Positions 33,247 through 42,396 of a stretch of 64,000 nt of DNA are shown piece after piece. Below the pieces are notes generated by a model. The model was not told where the DNA came from and did not search any database. It saw only the letters and a program-made list of their open reading frames with translations. The number at the start of each line of letters is the position of its first letter. Position 1 is the first letter of the stretch. Position numbers and translations under genes: made by a program. This DNA is from Candidatus Leptovillus gracilis (GTDB lineage: Bacteria > Chloroflexota > Anaerolineae > Promineifilales > Promineifilaceae), in NCBI GenBank assembly GCA_016716065.1, contig JADJXA010000002.1, positions 186,001 through 250,000 on the forward strand. The letters are read 5' to 3'.

Positions 33247-35353
33247 ATGAACAGTTTATTATTACAAGCCAGCGAAAGTCGTTTTCGGACGGTGATTGAG
33301 GCCAATGCCGATAGTATTGTCATTGTGGACAGACATGGCATTATCCAATACGCCAATCCGGCGGCGGCATCTTTGTTTGCCCGCAGCCAAAGCACCTTAA
33401 TTGGCGCGATGTTCGGCTACCCGGTTGTTGCTGACGAGACGACAGAGATTGATGTGGTCAATCCTTACAGCACGACGAAAGTGGCCGAGATGCGTGTCGT
33501 GGAGATTGATTGGCAAAGTGAACCCGCTTATCTGGCCTCGCTGCGCGACATCACCGAACGCAAGCAGGCGGAAGATGGGCTGCGGGCGCGTGAACATTTC
33601 CTGGCCTGGCTGAATGAGATCACCAGGGCCGCCCTGGAAACGCCAGACTTCCATGCCATGCTGCAAATTTTTGCCGACCGGCTGGGTGAGTTATTTGGGG
33701 CCGATGGGTGCAGGATTACGCTGTGGGATGAAGAGCGACAAACGGCCGTATCCGGCGCCATCAGCCACAGTCTGGCGGATGAAGAGCCGCTGACCGAGCC
33801 AGACACACGGCAAAAAAGTATGACGGCGGCGGTGTTAACGTCGCAGCAAGCGCTGGTACTGGAGCACGTGGCCCAGTCGGCGTATGCTGCCATGCACACC
33901 GCCACCCTGTTCCCCAGCCAATCCATGCTGGCGTTGCCCCTTATCGCCGGCGAGCAAAAATTGGGCGCGGCCTTTGTTATTTTCCTGGCGCCGCACCGGT
34001 TTACGCCAGATGAGATCCGGCAAGGCGAGCAAGTGGTCAGCCATCTGTCGCTGGCGCTGGCCAAAGCGCGCTCCCTTCAGGCAGAACAAGAGCAGCGCGA
34101 ATTGGCTGAGACGCTCAGCCAGGTGATCGGGGTTCTCAACAGCAGCCTGGATCGCCAACAAGTGCTAAACATTATTCTGGCCCAACTGGCCCAGGTGGTC
34201 ACTTATGATGCGGCTTCTGTTCTACTGCTGGTAGACGGCCGTCTGCAAAACGTCGCCCATCGTTCTCGCCTGGCATCAGAAGCAGGGACAGCATCCCAAC
34301 CGGCTCATCATATCCCGCCCCATATGTTAGACGTGTTAACACGCCGTGTCCCACTCATTCGCCCAGAAACCGCCGGGGACCCTTCCCAGCCGGGCGGCAT
34401 TCCTGAAAGCCACTGCTGGTTAGGCGTCCCTCTGATCGTTAAAGAAAAAGCTATCGGGCTGCTCAGCCTGCTCAAAGCCGAACCAGATTTCTACAGCCAC
34501 AAAGACGCGGCCATCGCCGCCGCCATTGTTCACCAGGCAACCATCGCCATTGTTAATGCCCAGTTGTATGAACAAATCCAGCGCTACGCCGATGAGCTGG
34601 AGACCCGCGTCGCCGAACGCACCCAAGAACTACGCCAGGCTTACAGCCAACTGCAAGAGTTGGACCGGCTCAAGTCCAAGTTCAGACGACATTTCGCATG
34701 AACTGCGCACACCATTGTCTAACCTGATCCTATACCTGGACTTGCTCAAAAAGGGACCACCGGCCAAACATCCCCATTATACGGCCGTACTCAACCAACA
34801 AACCGAACGTCTCAAAGAATTGGTCGAAAGCATCCTCAGACTGTCTAATCTCGATCTGGACCAGGACAGCCTGATCTGGTCACAGATCAATCTAAACGAT
34901 GTCGTCGCCTACGTCATGGACAAATATCAAAACCAGGTGGGACGGCAGGGTCTGCGCCTGACCTTCACCCCTGAGACAAACCCCATCCTTATCTACGGCA
35001 ACTTCAAACAATTGGTCGAGATGACCATCACGCTGTTGGAAAATGCCCTGAAATACACCGCCAACGGCGAAATTCGTCTCCACACGTGGATCAATTCGCC
35101 CGATCAACAGCTTGTTGGCCTGCAAATTGAAGACACCGGCATGGGCATCGCCCCAGAAGACATCCCCCACGTTTTCGAGCGCTTTTATCGGGGCAAAGGC
35201 GCCAGTCAATCCAACGTGCCCGGCATCGGCCTGGGCCTGACCATTGCCAAAAGCATTGCCGGCCTGCATAATGGGCATATCGAAGTGGACAGCGAACCCG
35301 GCAGCGGCACGCGCGTGCGCGTGAACTTGCCCCTGGGAAAAAACAATGTCTGA
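33247..35353 (+). pseudogene. PAS-GAF-GAF sensor histidine kinase broken by a -1 frameshift
   Basis: Two frames together make one kinase of about 700 residues. The first (33247-34701) gives PAS (about 1-110, ending DITERKQ), two GAF domains (about 120-270 and 290-450) and a short coiled coil, then ends in RRHFA-stop. The second frame resumes near 34683 with DDISHELRTPLSNL (phospho-acceptor His), LLENALKYTANGE (N box), DTGMGIAP (G1), VFERFYRG (F) and GIGLGLTIAK (G2). The break falls exactly before the H box, where one base is missing relative to the expected KF-x-S-D-I-S-H-E. This may be a true mutation, recoding or a sequence error. Position after kaiC suggests a SasA-like clock output. The end overlaps the amidase start by 8 bases. 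Confidence 0.85.
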
Positions 35354-36863
35354 TGATTTCCCCCTACTCGAAGCCACCATTTCTGACTTGCAAGATGGCC
35401 TGAGCAACGGCCGTTTCACCGCCCATACCCTTGTCCGCCACTACCTGGCCCGCATCCAACAGCTAGACCAACAAGGCCCCAGCCTCAACGCCATCATCGA
35501 ACTCAACCCCGACGCGCTGACCATCGCTGCCGACCTGGACGCCGAACGCGCCGAAAAAGGGGCACGCGGCCCGCTGCACGGCATCCCCATCATCCTGAAA
35601 GACAACATCGCCACCGCCGACCAGATGTCCACCACCGCCGGTTCGCTGGCCCTGGCCGGATCCATCGCCGCCCAAGACGCTTTTTTGGTGGAGCGCCTGC
35701 GCGCTGCCGGGGCCATTATCCTGGGCAAAGCCAACCTCAGCGAATGGGCTAACTTCCGCTCCAGCCGCTCCTCCTCCGGCTGGAGCAGCCGCGGCGGGCA
35801 AACACGCAATCCCTACGCCCTGGACCGCAGCCCGTGCGGCTCTAGCTCTGGTTCGGCGGTGGCCGTGGCCGCCAGCTTTTGCGCCGCGGCCATCGGCACA
35901 GAAACCGATGGCTCCATCGTCTGCCCCGCCCACAGCAATGGCATCGTCGGCCTTAAGCCGACCCTGGGCCTCGTCAGCCGCAGCGGAATCATCCCCATCG
36001 CCCACAGCCAGGATACGGCCGGTCCCCTCACTCGCAGCGTCGCCGACGCCGCCATCCTCCTGGGGGCGCTCACCGGCGTGGACCCCCGCGACCCGGCGAC
36101 CGCTGCCAGCGGCGGACAGTTCCACACGGACTATATGCAGTTTCTCGACCCCGCTGGCTTGCGCGGCGCGCGCATCGGCGTGGCGCGTAATTTCTTCGGC
36201 CTTCACCCGGACGTAGACGCCATCATGGAAACGGCCGTTGCCGCGATGAAAGCCCAGGGCGCAGACATCGTAGACCCGGCCGACCTGGATTCCCTGGAGG
36301 GCTTTGGCGAAGCGGAAGTGACTGTCTTGCTGTATGAATTTAAGGCTGATCTGAACGCCTACCTGGCGACGCTGGGTGCAGAAGCGCCGGTCAAAACGTT
36401 GGCCGACATCATCGCCTTCAACCAGGCCAACGCCGCCGCCGTGATGCCCTATTTTGGACAGGAACGCATGTTGGCGGCGCAAGAAAAAGGGGCGCTCAGC
36501 GAGACGGATTACCTGGAAGCATTGGCCCTCAACCACCGGTTGGCGCGGGCTGAAGGCATAGACAAAGTGCTGCAAGAACATACACTAGACGCCATCGTCG
36601 CCCCCACCGGCGGCCCGGCCTGGCTGATTGATTGGGTCAACGGCGACCATTATGGCGGCGGCAGTTCATCGCCAACGGCCGTCGCCGGGTATCCCAACCT
36701 CACCGTACCCGCCGGCTTTGTGCGCGGGCTGCCGGTGGGCATTTCCTTCATCGGCGCGGCTTACCAGGAACCCACCCTGCTGAAGCTGGCCTACGCCTTT
36801 GAGCAGGCGACGAAGGCGCGGCAGGCGCCACGCTTTTTGCCAACGGTGCAATTTGCGGATTAA
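35346..36863 (+). CDS. Amidase signature family hydrolase
   Basis: 505 residues. The catalytic triad of the amidase signature family is visible: Lys85 in GIPIILKDNI, cis-Ser in the Gly/Ser stretch CGSSSGSAVAVAA (about 164-176), and the nucleophile Ser190 in GTETDGSIVCPA. These enzymes hydrolyse amides; GatA, aryl-acylamidase and peptide amidase are relatives. The lack of gatB/gatC and the single-copy context argue against GatA. The start ATG lies inside the end of the kinase gene, so it is probably cotranscribed with the Kai operon. Substrate unknown. Confidence 0.92.
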   Translation: MSDDFPLLEATISDLQDGLSNGRFTAHTLVRHYLARIQQLDQQGPSLNAIIELNPDALTIAADLDAERAEKGARGPLHGIPIILKDNIATADQMSTTAGSLALAGSIAAQDAFLVERLRAAGAIILGKANLSEWANFRSSRSSSGWSSRGGQTRNPYALDRSPCGSSSGSAVAVAASFCAAAIGTETDGSIVCPAHSNGIVGLKPTLGLVSRSGIIPIAHSQDTAGPLTRSVADAAILLGALTGVDPRDPATAASGGQFHTDYMQFLDPAGLRGARIGVARNFFGLHPDVDAIMETAVAAMKAQGADIVDPADLDSLEGFGEAEVTVLLYEFKADLNAYLATLGAEAPVKTLADIIAFNQANAAAVMPYFGQERMLAAQEKGALSETDYLEALALNHRLARAEGIDKVLQEHTLDAIVAPTGGPAWLIDWVNGDHYGGGSSSPTAVAGYPNLTVPAGFVRGLPVGISFIGAAYQEPTLLKLAYAFEQATKARQAPRFLPTVQFAD

Positions 36864-38979
36864 ACGGCCGTTCCCCCTTCACCGCGCCCTATTCCTGCTG
36901 CTGACTCTTTTCCTTTTCAACGGCTGCCAGGAGTTGTCGCCCATCCAAGACGCCGTTACCGGCGATGTCCCCCATCCAACCCAGGCCATTACCCCGGCAA
37001 CGGTTGAGCAGTTGACGGCCGCTGCCGTGTGGGGCGAGGGCAGAGCGTTCGACGTCGTCCTGGACCCCTCCGGCCAACAGTTGGGTGTTCTCACCACTGT
37101 CGGGCTGTACGTCTACAACACGGCCGACTGGCGCGTGACCGATTTTTTGCCGACGGCGGAATTGGTTCGCAGCGCTGTTTTTGCGCCCGACGGCCGTTCT
37201 CTGGCCGTCGCCGGGTGGCAAAGCAGTCAAATTAGCCTGTGGCCACTGGGTGGCAGCCCACAGGCGCTGCCCGCAAACGACCGCAATGAACCCATTTACC
37301 AGATCACATTCACTCCCGACGGCCAATTGGTCAGCGGCAGCGCGGCGCAGGTTGTGGGCTATATGGAGCCAGACGCCTCGCCCACTGTGCTGGCGGCGGC
37401 CCCGGTCAACGGCCGTCTTGGGCGCATTTCCTGGGCGGGCGCCGACGCCGATTGGTTGTTGGCCGTGCCGGTGCATACGGCAGAGCAGTCCGCGGTGGAA
37501 ATCTGGCCGCTGTTGGCCGCCGCGCCGTTGGTGACGCTGCTCAGTGAAAGTGGCATGGCTCTGGAAAACGGCCGTCTTGCCGCCGATGGTGTTTATTACG
37601 CCGCCATCGTCACCGACAGGACCCTTCAACGCGACAATGCCCTGTTTATCTGGCAAACGGCCGTGCCCAATGTGACCTACCGGCGCGCTGTCGGCGGTTT
37701 CATCACCGAGGACAATTGGGCCATGTCGCCAGACGGCCGTTTGCTGGCCGTCACCAACCAAAGCGGACAGGTTGAAATTGTGCAGCTAGACAGCGGCCAA
37801 ACCATCGCCAGCCTGGCGCTGTCCGTCGTCCCAGAAGACGCGGCCGGGTTGAAAGTGCTGTTTGACGGGCAGACGCTCATCGTGGCCGGGCCAGACGGCG
37901 AACTGCGCCTGTGGGATGCCAGCCAGAATACAGCGGCGACGGCCGTCGCTGCCGGCGCTCCCCTGAACGCCCTGCGCCTCAACCCGGCCGCCGGCCAGTT
38001 TGTCACCATCGGCCAAAATGGGCTGGTAGAAATTCGCCAACTGCCAGACGGCCGTCTCGTACACAGCCTGGCCGCCCACACCCAGAGCGCCATCACCGAC
38101 GTGGCTTTTGCCCCCGATGGCCTGTCGCTGGCTGCCAGTCTGTCCAGCGGCGGGGTGCAGATTTGGGACATGGCTGGCGGCCTGCGGCAAACCCTGGGCC
38201 AGACAGACGGCAAAGTGGATAGCGTGGCGTTTTCGCCTGACGGCCGTTTCCTGGCTTCCGGTCTGGGCGAACGAATCGGCCCTTTTGCCTTCGACGACAC
38301 CGTAACCCTTTGGCAAATGCCCGAAGGCGTATGGCGCCGCAGTTTCGCCGGGGAAAAAGAAGATGTGCCCGCCTGCTCCTTCTTCCGCAACAGTCTGGCC
38401 TTCAGCGCCGATGGGCAGTTCATTGCCTCCGCCTCGCACGATTTCACCGTTGGTCTGTGGCAAATGAGCGATGGCTCATTGGTTCATGCCTTCCCGCCCC
38501 ATAACGACGCCGTGCTGGAGGTGGCCTTGTCGCCTGACGGCCGTTTCCTGGCCTCAGCCTCAGAAGACGCCACCATCCGCGTGTATCAACTATCTGATTA
38601 TGCATTGGTTCACCAGCTCACCGGCTCGGTGGGTGGGTTTTGGTCGCTGGATTTTTCGCCCGACGGCCGTTACCTGGCGGCCGGGGACATGTTGGGCAAC
38701 ATCTACTTGTGGGAAGCGGCCGACGGCCGACTGGTGCGCACCTTTGAAGGCCAGAAGCACAAACAGAGCGACCTGGCATTTTCACCCGACGGCCGTTTGC
38801 TGGCGGCCGGGGCCAACGGCAATGAGGTACAATTGTGGCAGGTGGATAACGGTCGTATTCTGGCCTCCCTGCCCGGTCACACCGGCGTTGTGCAGCGTCT
38901 GGCCTTCGCCCCCGACGGACAAACACTCGTCACCAGCGGCCAGGACAACGCCCTACGCCTCTGGCAAATCCACCCTTAA
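36853..38979 (+). CDS. WD40-repeat lipoprotein
   Basis: About 708 residues. With TTG 36853 as start the N-terminus reads as a lipoprotein signal (RALFLLLTLFLFNGC), giving an 11-base overlap with the amidase; an upstream TTG at 36799 would add an Arg-rich leader and is less likely. The rest is made of some 12-14 WD40-type blades with SPDGRFLASA / FAPDGLSLAAS strand motifs and terminal LW or VW pairs, enough for two beta-propellers. Such proteins are scaffolds on the outer face of the membrane. The repeated DGR of the blades is often encoded by the GACGGCCGT form of the abundant palindrome. Confidence 0.85.
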   Translation: MRIKRPFPLHRALFLLLTLFLFNGCQELSPIQDAVTGDVPHPTQAITPATVEQLTAAAVWGEGRAFDVVLDPSGQQLGVLTTVGLYVYNTADWRVTDFLPTAELVRSAVFAPDGRSLAVAGWQSSQISLWPLGGSPQALPANDRNEPIYQITFTPDGQLVSGSAAQVVGYMEPDASPTVLAAAPVNGRLGRISWAGADADWLLAVPVHTAEQSAVEIWPLLAAAPLVTLLSESGMALENGRLAADGVYYAAIVTDRTLQRDNALFIWQTAVPNVTYRRAVGGFITEDNWAMSPDGRLLAVTNQSGQVEIVQLDSGQTIASLALSVVPEDAAGLKVLFDGQTLIVAGPDGELRLWDASQNTAATAVAAGAPLNALRLNPAAGQFVTIGQNGLVEIRQLPDGRLVHSLAAHTQSAITDVAFAPDGLSLAASLSSGGVQIWDMAGGLRQTLGQTDGKVDSVAFSPDGRFLASGLGERIGPFAFDDTVTLWQMPEGVWRRSFAGEKEDVPACSFFRNSLAFSADGQFIASASHDFTVGLWQMSDGSLVHAFPPHNDAVLEVALSPDGRFLASASEDATIRVYQLSDYALVHQLTGSVGGFWSLDFSPDGRYLAAGDMLGNIYLWEAADGRLVRTFEGQKHKQSDLAFSPDGRLLAAGANGNEVQLWQVDNGRILASLPGHTGVVQRLAFAPDGQTLVTSGQDNALRLWQIHP

Positions 38980-39010
38980 CCATACAACGCCAGCAATACT
39001 CTGGCAGCTG

Positions 39011-39052
39011 TATTCAGTATTCAGTATTCAGTATTCAGTATTCAGTATTCAG
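39011..39052. repeat. Six perfect TATTCAG heptamers
   Basis: The cleanest heptanucleotide tandem array in the window, 42 bases with no mismatch. It is followed at about 39080-39112 by two copies of a 14-base unit (CTGGTCACTGAACA), itself two heptamers. Confidence 0.95.
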
Positions 39053-39152
39053 TGCGCGTTTTCCAGAGGTAACTCCGACTGAAAACTGGTCACTGAACAC
39101 TGGTCACTGAACACCGCTTACGGCTGCTGGCTACTATCAGAGGAGTCAACCT

Positions 39153-39740
39153 ATGCACATGCCTTTGCGAATTTCCCTTCTCATCCTTGGCCTGCTCTTT
39201 TTGGCCGCCTGCCGCCCTCAGCCGCATGAATTTGGCGGGCTGCTCTTTGAAGATGCCCAACCCGTGCCCGATTTCAGCCTGGCGGCCGCCAACAAGCAAA
39301 GCATCAGCCTCAGCGACTATCGCGGCCAATTTGTCTTTGTTTATTTCGGCTACACCTACTGCCCCGATTTATGCCCCGATACGCTGGCTAAATTGGCCCG
39401 CGTGCGGCGGCAGTTGGGCGACCAGGCCGACCAGATGCAGGTTATCATGATTTCCGTGGATCCGGAGCGCGACACGCCAGATAAACTGGCCGAGTATGTC
39501 GAGCACTTTAGCGACAGCTTCATCGGTCTGACAGGCAGCCCGGCAGAGGTAGACGCCGCCGGCGCGCCCTTTGGCCTGTTTTACCAAAAGCACGATGGCA
39601 CAGCCGCATCGGGTTATCTGGTAGACCACACCGCCCGCACCTACCTGCTGGACCGGGACGGCCGTATCCTCATCGCCTACCCCCACGACGCCCCAGACAC
39701 AGCCATCACCGCCGATCTGCGTTATTTGCTGGCGCAGTAA
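39153..39740 (+). CDS. SCO1/SenC/PrrC copper-binding lipoprotein
   Basis: 195 residues. The lipoprotein signal ends in LLFLAAC. The thioredoxin-like fold carries the copper motif CPDLCPDTLAKL (CxxxC), and the third ligand His is in GYLVDHTARTY. SCO proteins deliver copper to the CuA centre of cytochrome oxidase or act in redox sensing outside the membrane. ATG 39153 has GAGGAG upstream. No oxidase genes are adjacent. The upstream 170 bases are filled with heptamer repeats. Confidence 0.94.
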   Translation: MHMPLRISLLILGLLFLAACRPQPHEFGGLLFEDAQPVPDFSLAAANKQSISLSDYRGQFVFVYFGYTYCPDLCPDTLAKLARVRRQLGDQADQMQVIMISVDPERDTPDKLAEYVEHFSDSFIGLTGSPAEVDAAGAPFGLFYQKHDGTAASGYLVDHTARTYLLDRDGRILIAYPHDAPDTAITADLRYLLAQ

Positions 39741-39745
39741 CAGCA

Positions 39746-39781
39746 AGAAAAAAGTTCAACTTCTCCAAAGAAGTTGAACTT
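39746..39781 (-). terminator. Intrinsic terminator of the LysM lipoprotein gene
   Basis: A 13-bp perfect stem (AAGTTCAACTTCT 39752-39764 with 39769-39781) with a CCAA loop; on the minus strand it is followed by TTTTTTC. It may also cap the converging SCO1 transcript. Confidence 0.85.
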
Positions 39782-39822
39782 AGACAGACGCCAGACCTGT
39801 CAGCTCTCTACAACGGTGAACA

Positions 39823-40953
39823 CTACGGCTGACTCAACGCCTGTAAGGACCAATCGTCTATAAACCAGCCGTTGTTCGATTGGGCAAAGCGATTGCGGAA
39901 GCCCACGCCCAGGCGCACGGTTTCTGGCGCGGTGAGGGTGAATTCGTAGACGGCCGTATTTTTGCGCCCGGCCGGCGCTGATGCCCAACCTGTGCCCCCG
40001 CCATTGTGGATGATGCGGTATTCAGCGGCCAGGGGGTCGCCATTCCAAACCTTTTCACTGCCAACGTAGCCGCTGACGGCATCGGGGAAGAAATTGGCGA
40101 CAAAGCGGTAAGTGCCTGGCTGTAAGGCCACGTCGCTGAAGATAGAGAAATTGGTGGGGGCGTCTCCCTTGAAGGCTTTGATCGTGTTTTCGCCATTGAA
40201 TAAGAAGAGAGATTGCTCGGCGGGGGGAATGCTGGCGCGGGACAAAACGCGAATCTCTGGCCGGAAGAAGCGCCCGCCGCTGCCGGGCGACAGGTTGTTG
40301 GGACCTTCATCCACCGCTAACTGCCATTGGTTGGGCAGCTGCCATTCGGAGACGCCACTGAAGAAGTACCAGCCTTCTTCAAACGAGGGATTGGGCAGCA
40401 AATTGCCGCTGGTCACTGTCAGTGGTGGCGCGGGTTCGGTCGGGTTGGTGGGGGCGGGGTTGGGATTGACGGCAGCGGCCGTTTCTCCCGACCAGCCAGG
40501 AATGATCAACTGCTGCCCAACCGAGATGATGTTGGCGTTGGTCAGGTTATTGGCCGCCAGAATATCTTCGACAGTAACACCCGTTTTAGTGGCAATGGTA
40601 GACAGGGTATCGCCCGTTTGCACCACATAAACAGCGCCGGTGGGGGGAACGGCCGTTGCCTGAGCAATCGCAGCCGTCGATACTGGCGTTGGTAGGTCGG
40701 CTGGGGTCTCAGTGGCGGGGGTTTCTGGCGTGGCCGTGACCACCACTTCCACCGCCACCTCCACGATGCTCGTCACTTCGACAGGGACCTGCACCGTAAT
40801 CTGTTGCGGCATAATCCGGGTGACTTCCACCGTCACCGGTACTTCATTCTCAACAATGCGGGTCACTTCAATTGTCTGCGCCGTGCAAGCGGCAAAAAGC
40901 AAGGGCAAAGTCAACAACAGCAAAAGTATGCGAATTTGCTTTATCATAATCAC
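39823..40953 (-). CDS. LysM-domain lipoprotein
   Basis: 376 residues. The signal peptide ends in LLFAAC. Val/Glu/Thr-rich repeats (EVTRIVENEVPVTVEVTRIM...) and a PT-rich stretch lead to one LysM domain (about 108-152; YVVQTGDTLSTIATKTGVTVEDILAANNL), which binds peptidoglycan or chitin-like glycans. The C-terminal 190 residues (NLLPNPSFEEGWYFFSG ... GVGFRNRFAQSNNGWFIDDW) look like a carbohydrate-binding jelly-roll. It is a surface protein tied to lipid and wall. The start is GTG 40953 with AAGGAG 7 bases upstream; an ATG two codons later is the alternative. Confidence 0.88.
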   Translation of the reverse strand: MIMIKQIRILLLLLTLPLLFAACTAQTIEVTRIVENEVPVTVEVTRIMPQQITVQVPVEVTSIVEVAVEVVVTATPETPATETPADLPTPVSTAAIAQATAVPPTGAVYVVQTGDTLSTIATKTGVTVEDILAANNLTNANIISVGQQLIIPGWSGETAAAVNPNPAPTNPTEPAPPLTVTSGNLLPNPSFEEGWYFFSGVSEWQLPNQWQLAVDEGPNNLSPGSGGRFFRPEIRVLSRASIPPAEQSLFLFNGENTIKAFKGDAPTNFSIFSDVALQPGTYRFVANFFPDAVSGYVGSEKVWNGDPLAAEYRIIHNGGGTGWASAPAGRKNTAVYEFTLTAPETVRLGVGFRNRFAQSNNGWFIDDWSLQALSQP

Positions 40954-41066
40954 GTGCCATCTCCTTTTTCCACACAGGAATTCTCAATTATATCACCGGC
41001 ATGGGGCCGTGTTTATCTGTTTTGGCCCCGTACTCCTGCCTATTGCCTAACGAATAGCCTCTGAAC

Positions 41067-41100
41067 TAAAAAAGGCTGGCCTGAAGGCCAACCTTTTTCT
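41067..41100 (-). terminator. Intrinsic terminator of the cold-shock gene
   Basis: On the minus strand AAGGTTGGCC and GGCCAGCCTT form a stem with a TTCA loop followed by a T-run, about 25 bases after the csp stop. Confidence 0.88.
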
Positions 41101-41124
41101 TTATTTACAGTTTGGGGTCTGTGC

Positions 41125-41337
41125 TTAGGCCGGGCGGACCTGAACAGCAGATGGGCCACGCGGCCCTTCTTCAATTGCAAATTCGACGCGCTGGCCTTCG
41201 GCCAGGCTCTTGAACCCTTCCGCCAAAATAGCCGAATGGTGGACAAAAACGTCTTTACCGCCCTCACGGGAAATAAAGCCGTAGCCTTTTTGATCGCTAA
41301 ACCATTTCACGGTCCCAGAAAATCGTTGATCACTCAT
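41125..41337 (-). CDS. Cold-shock domain protein
   Basis: 70 residues, the full length of bacterial Csp. RNP1 is KGYGFI and RNP2 is DVFVHHSAI, the two single-strand nucleic acid binding motifs on the OB-fold. It acts as an RNA chaperone or antiterminator. A terminator lies 70 bases upstream on the same strand (41409-41443), so the gene has its own promoter, or its leader carries an attenuator. A second terminator follows the gene. Confidence 0.97.
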   Translation of the reverse strand: MSDQRFSGTVKWFSDQKGYGFISREGGKDVFVHHSAILAEGFKSLAEGQRVEFAIEEGPRGPSAVQVRPA

Positions 41338-41408
41338 ACCAAAGTAACTCCTATCTTAACTAAATCTACTCAACAAATTCGCTCAATATTCGCGCATCCT
41401 ACCAGGAC

Positions 41409-41443
41409 AAAAAACGCCGCCCTTTTTGTGAGTCTGGGCGGCG
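41409..41443 (-). terminator. Intrinsic terminator upstream of csp
   Basis: On the minus strand CGCCGCCC (41436-41443) pairs with GGGCGGCG (41415-41422), followed by six Ts. It ends transcripts coming from the repeat region or the methyltransferase gene, or acts within the csp leader. Confidence 0.85.
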
Positions 41444-41536
41444 CTTACATGCAACTTGATCAGGACTTACAATATTAAAGCCTGACAATAATACTCCAGG
41501 CAGTGGCGAATGTCAAACTGCGGATTAGGGCTGTTT

Positions 41537-41706
41537 GGCATGGTCCAATCAGGCGGAACGCCCCTTCACAAATTTTCGGAATTAACACGAAGGCACGGAG
41601 GAGGCACGGAAGTTTTGCAGGAGAAGCAAGCATCTTCTCCGTGAATTCTCCGTGTTCCTCCGTGTAAAAATTTGTAAAGGACAGCTTGGTGCGAATGAAC
41701 CATGCC
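41537..41706. mobile_element. Non-coding element with GGCATGGTYCA terminal inverted repeats
   Basis: The left end starts GGCATGGTCCAATC and contains CCTTCACAAATTTT; the right end, read on the other strand, starts GGCATGGTTCATTC and contains CCTTTACAAATTTT. The interior holds mirrored CACGGAGG / CCTCCGTG words. A related half-element lies at about 50346-50421. About 170 bp with no coding capacity, so a MITE-like repeat is likely. Confidence 0.5.
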
Positions 41707-41731
41707 GCTTTTCGAAAGACCTTGACAGATT

Positions 41732-42211
41732 TTAACGACGGCCAATCCATCTCCGAACCGTGGCGAGGTATTCTTCATACGCTTCGCCAAACTTAGCCGC
41801 CAGATATTTTTCCTCAGGACTGATCAAAACGTACTGACAGGCAATCATTGAAACCAGGAGCGCCACTAAAGCCCAGAGAATATTCCAGGTCAGCGCGATG
41901 CCAAAAAGCAGAACCGCAACGCCAAGATAGAGCGGGTTTCTGGAAATAGAAAACACACCTGTTTTAACAATCTTACTTGTTGGCTGGCCTGGATCAGTAG
42001 GCTGACGGAAACGAGCAAACTCGCGGCGCGCCGAAACGACAAAGCCGATGCCGGTGACAATCAGCACAATCCCAACAGGTATTAGAACTTGCCGCAGGAT
42101 TCCTGGCGGTAATGAAAATGGCACAACGAAGTGCAAAGCGATGCTTATCAGAAATGGAATCCCAAAAACGACTTCCGCTATTTCCCAACCACTTTTATGT
42201 GCTGTATCCAC
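41732..42211 (-). CDS. ICMT/PEMT-like membrane methyltransferase
   Basis: About 160 residues with four to five hydrophobic segments. The C-terminal half has the signature of isoprenylcysteine carboxyl methyltransferase-like proteins: VKTGVFSISRNPLYLG (the RNPxY/RHPxY element) and the ending EEKYLAAKFGEAYEEYLATVRRW (E-x-x-L...F...Y..Y). Such enzymes use SAM to methylate small or lipidic substrates in the membrane. I prefer the GTG at 42211; the frame is open to 42511, but that part is repetitive non-coding sequence containing heptamers. Substrate unknown. Confidence 0.82.
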   Translation of the reverse strand: MDTAHKSGWEIAEVVFGIPFLISIALHFVVPFSLPPGILRQVLIPVGIVLIVTGIGFVVSARREFARFRQPTDPGQPTSKIVKTGVFSISRNPLYLGVAVLLFGIALTWNILWALVALLVSMIACQYVLISPEEKYLAAKFGEAYEEYLATVRRWIGRR

Positions 42212-42319
42212 GTTCACCTTGCTTCTAATTACGGTGCGTATTTGTTGGCTGCTGCGCCATGCAGCCCAACGTTTGAGATAAGCCGCGCCAAACGGCAACG
42301 GCCGTTCCCCATCCCCCAA

Positions 42320-42347
42320 TAACCATTTACCATGAACCGATAACCGA
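42320..42347. repeat. Degenerate heptamers (TAACCAT / GAACCGA)
   Basis: TAACCAT TTACCAT GAACCGA TAACCGA in register, downstream of the nuclease-like gene and upstream of the ICMT-like gene. Confidence 0.7.
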
Positions 42348-42396
42348 TCAAGTTGATGCGTTGATACACCAACCCTGCGGCTTGCGCGCCTGACTT

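Noticed and set aside
35463..36581. Minus-strand open frame opposite the amidase
   Set aside because: Composition is that of an antisense shadow; the amidase triad is on the plus strand.
39011..39052. CRISPR array suggested by regular repeats
   Set aside because: The repeats are seven bases, contiguous and without spacers, and no cas genes are present.
42236..42300. Possible integron attC-like site (GCAGCCCAACGTTTGAG)
   Set aside because: The core resembles GTTRRRY/RYYYAAC only superficially; no paired inner boxes, no integrase and no cassette array.
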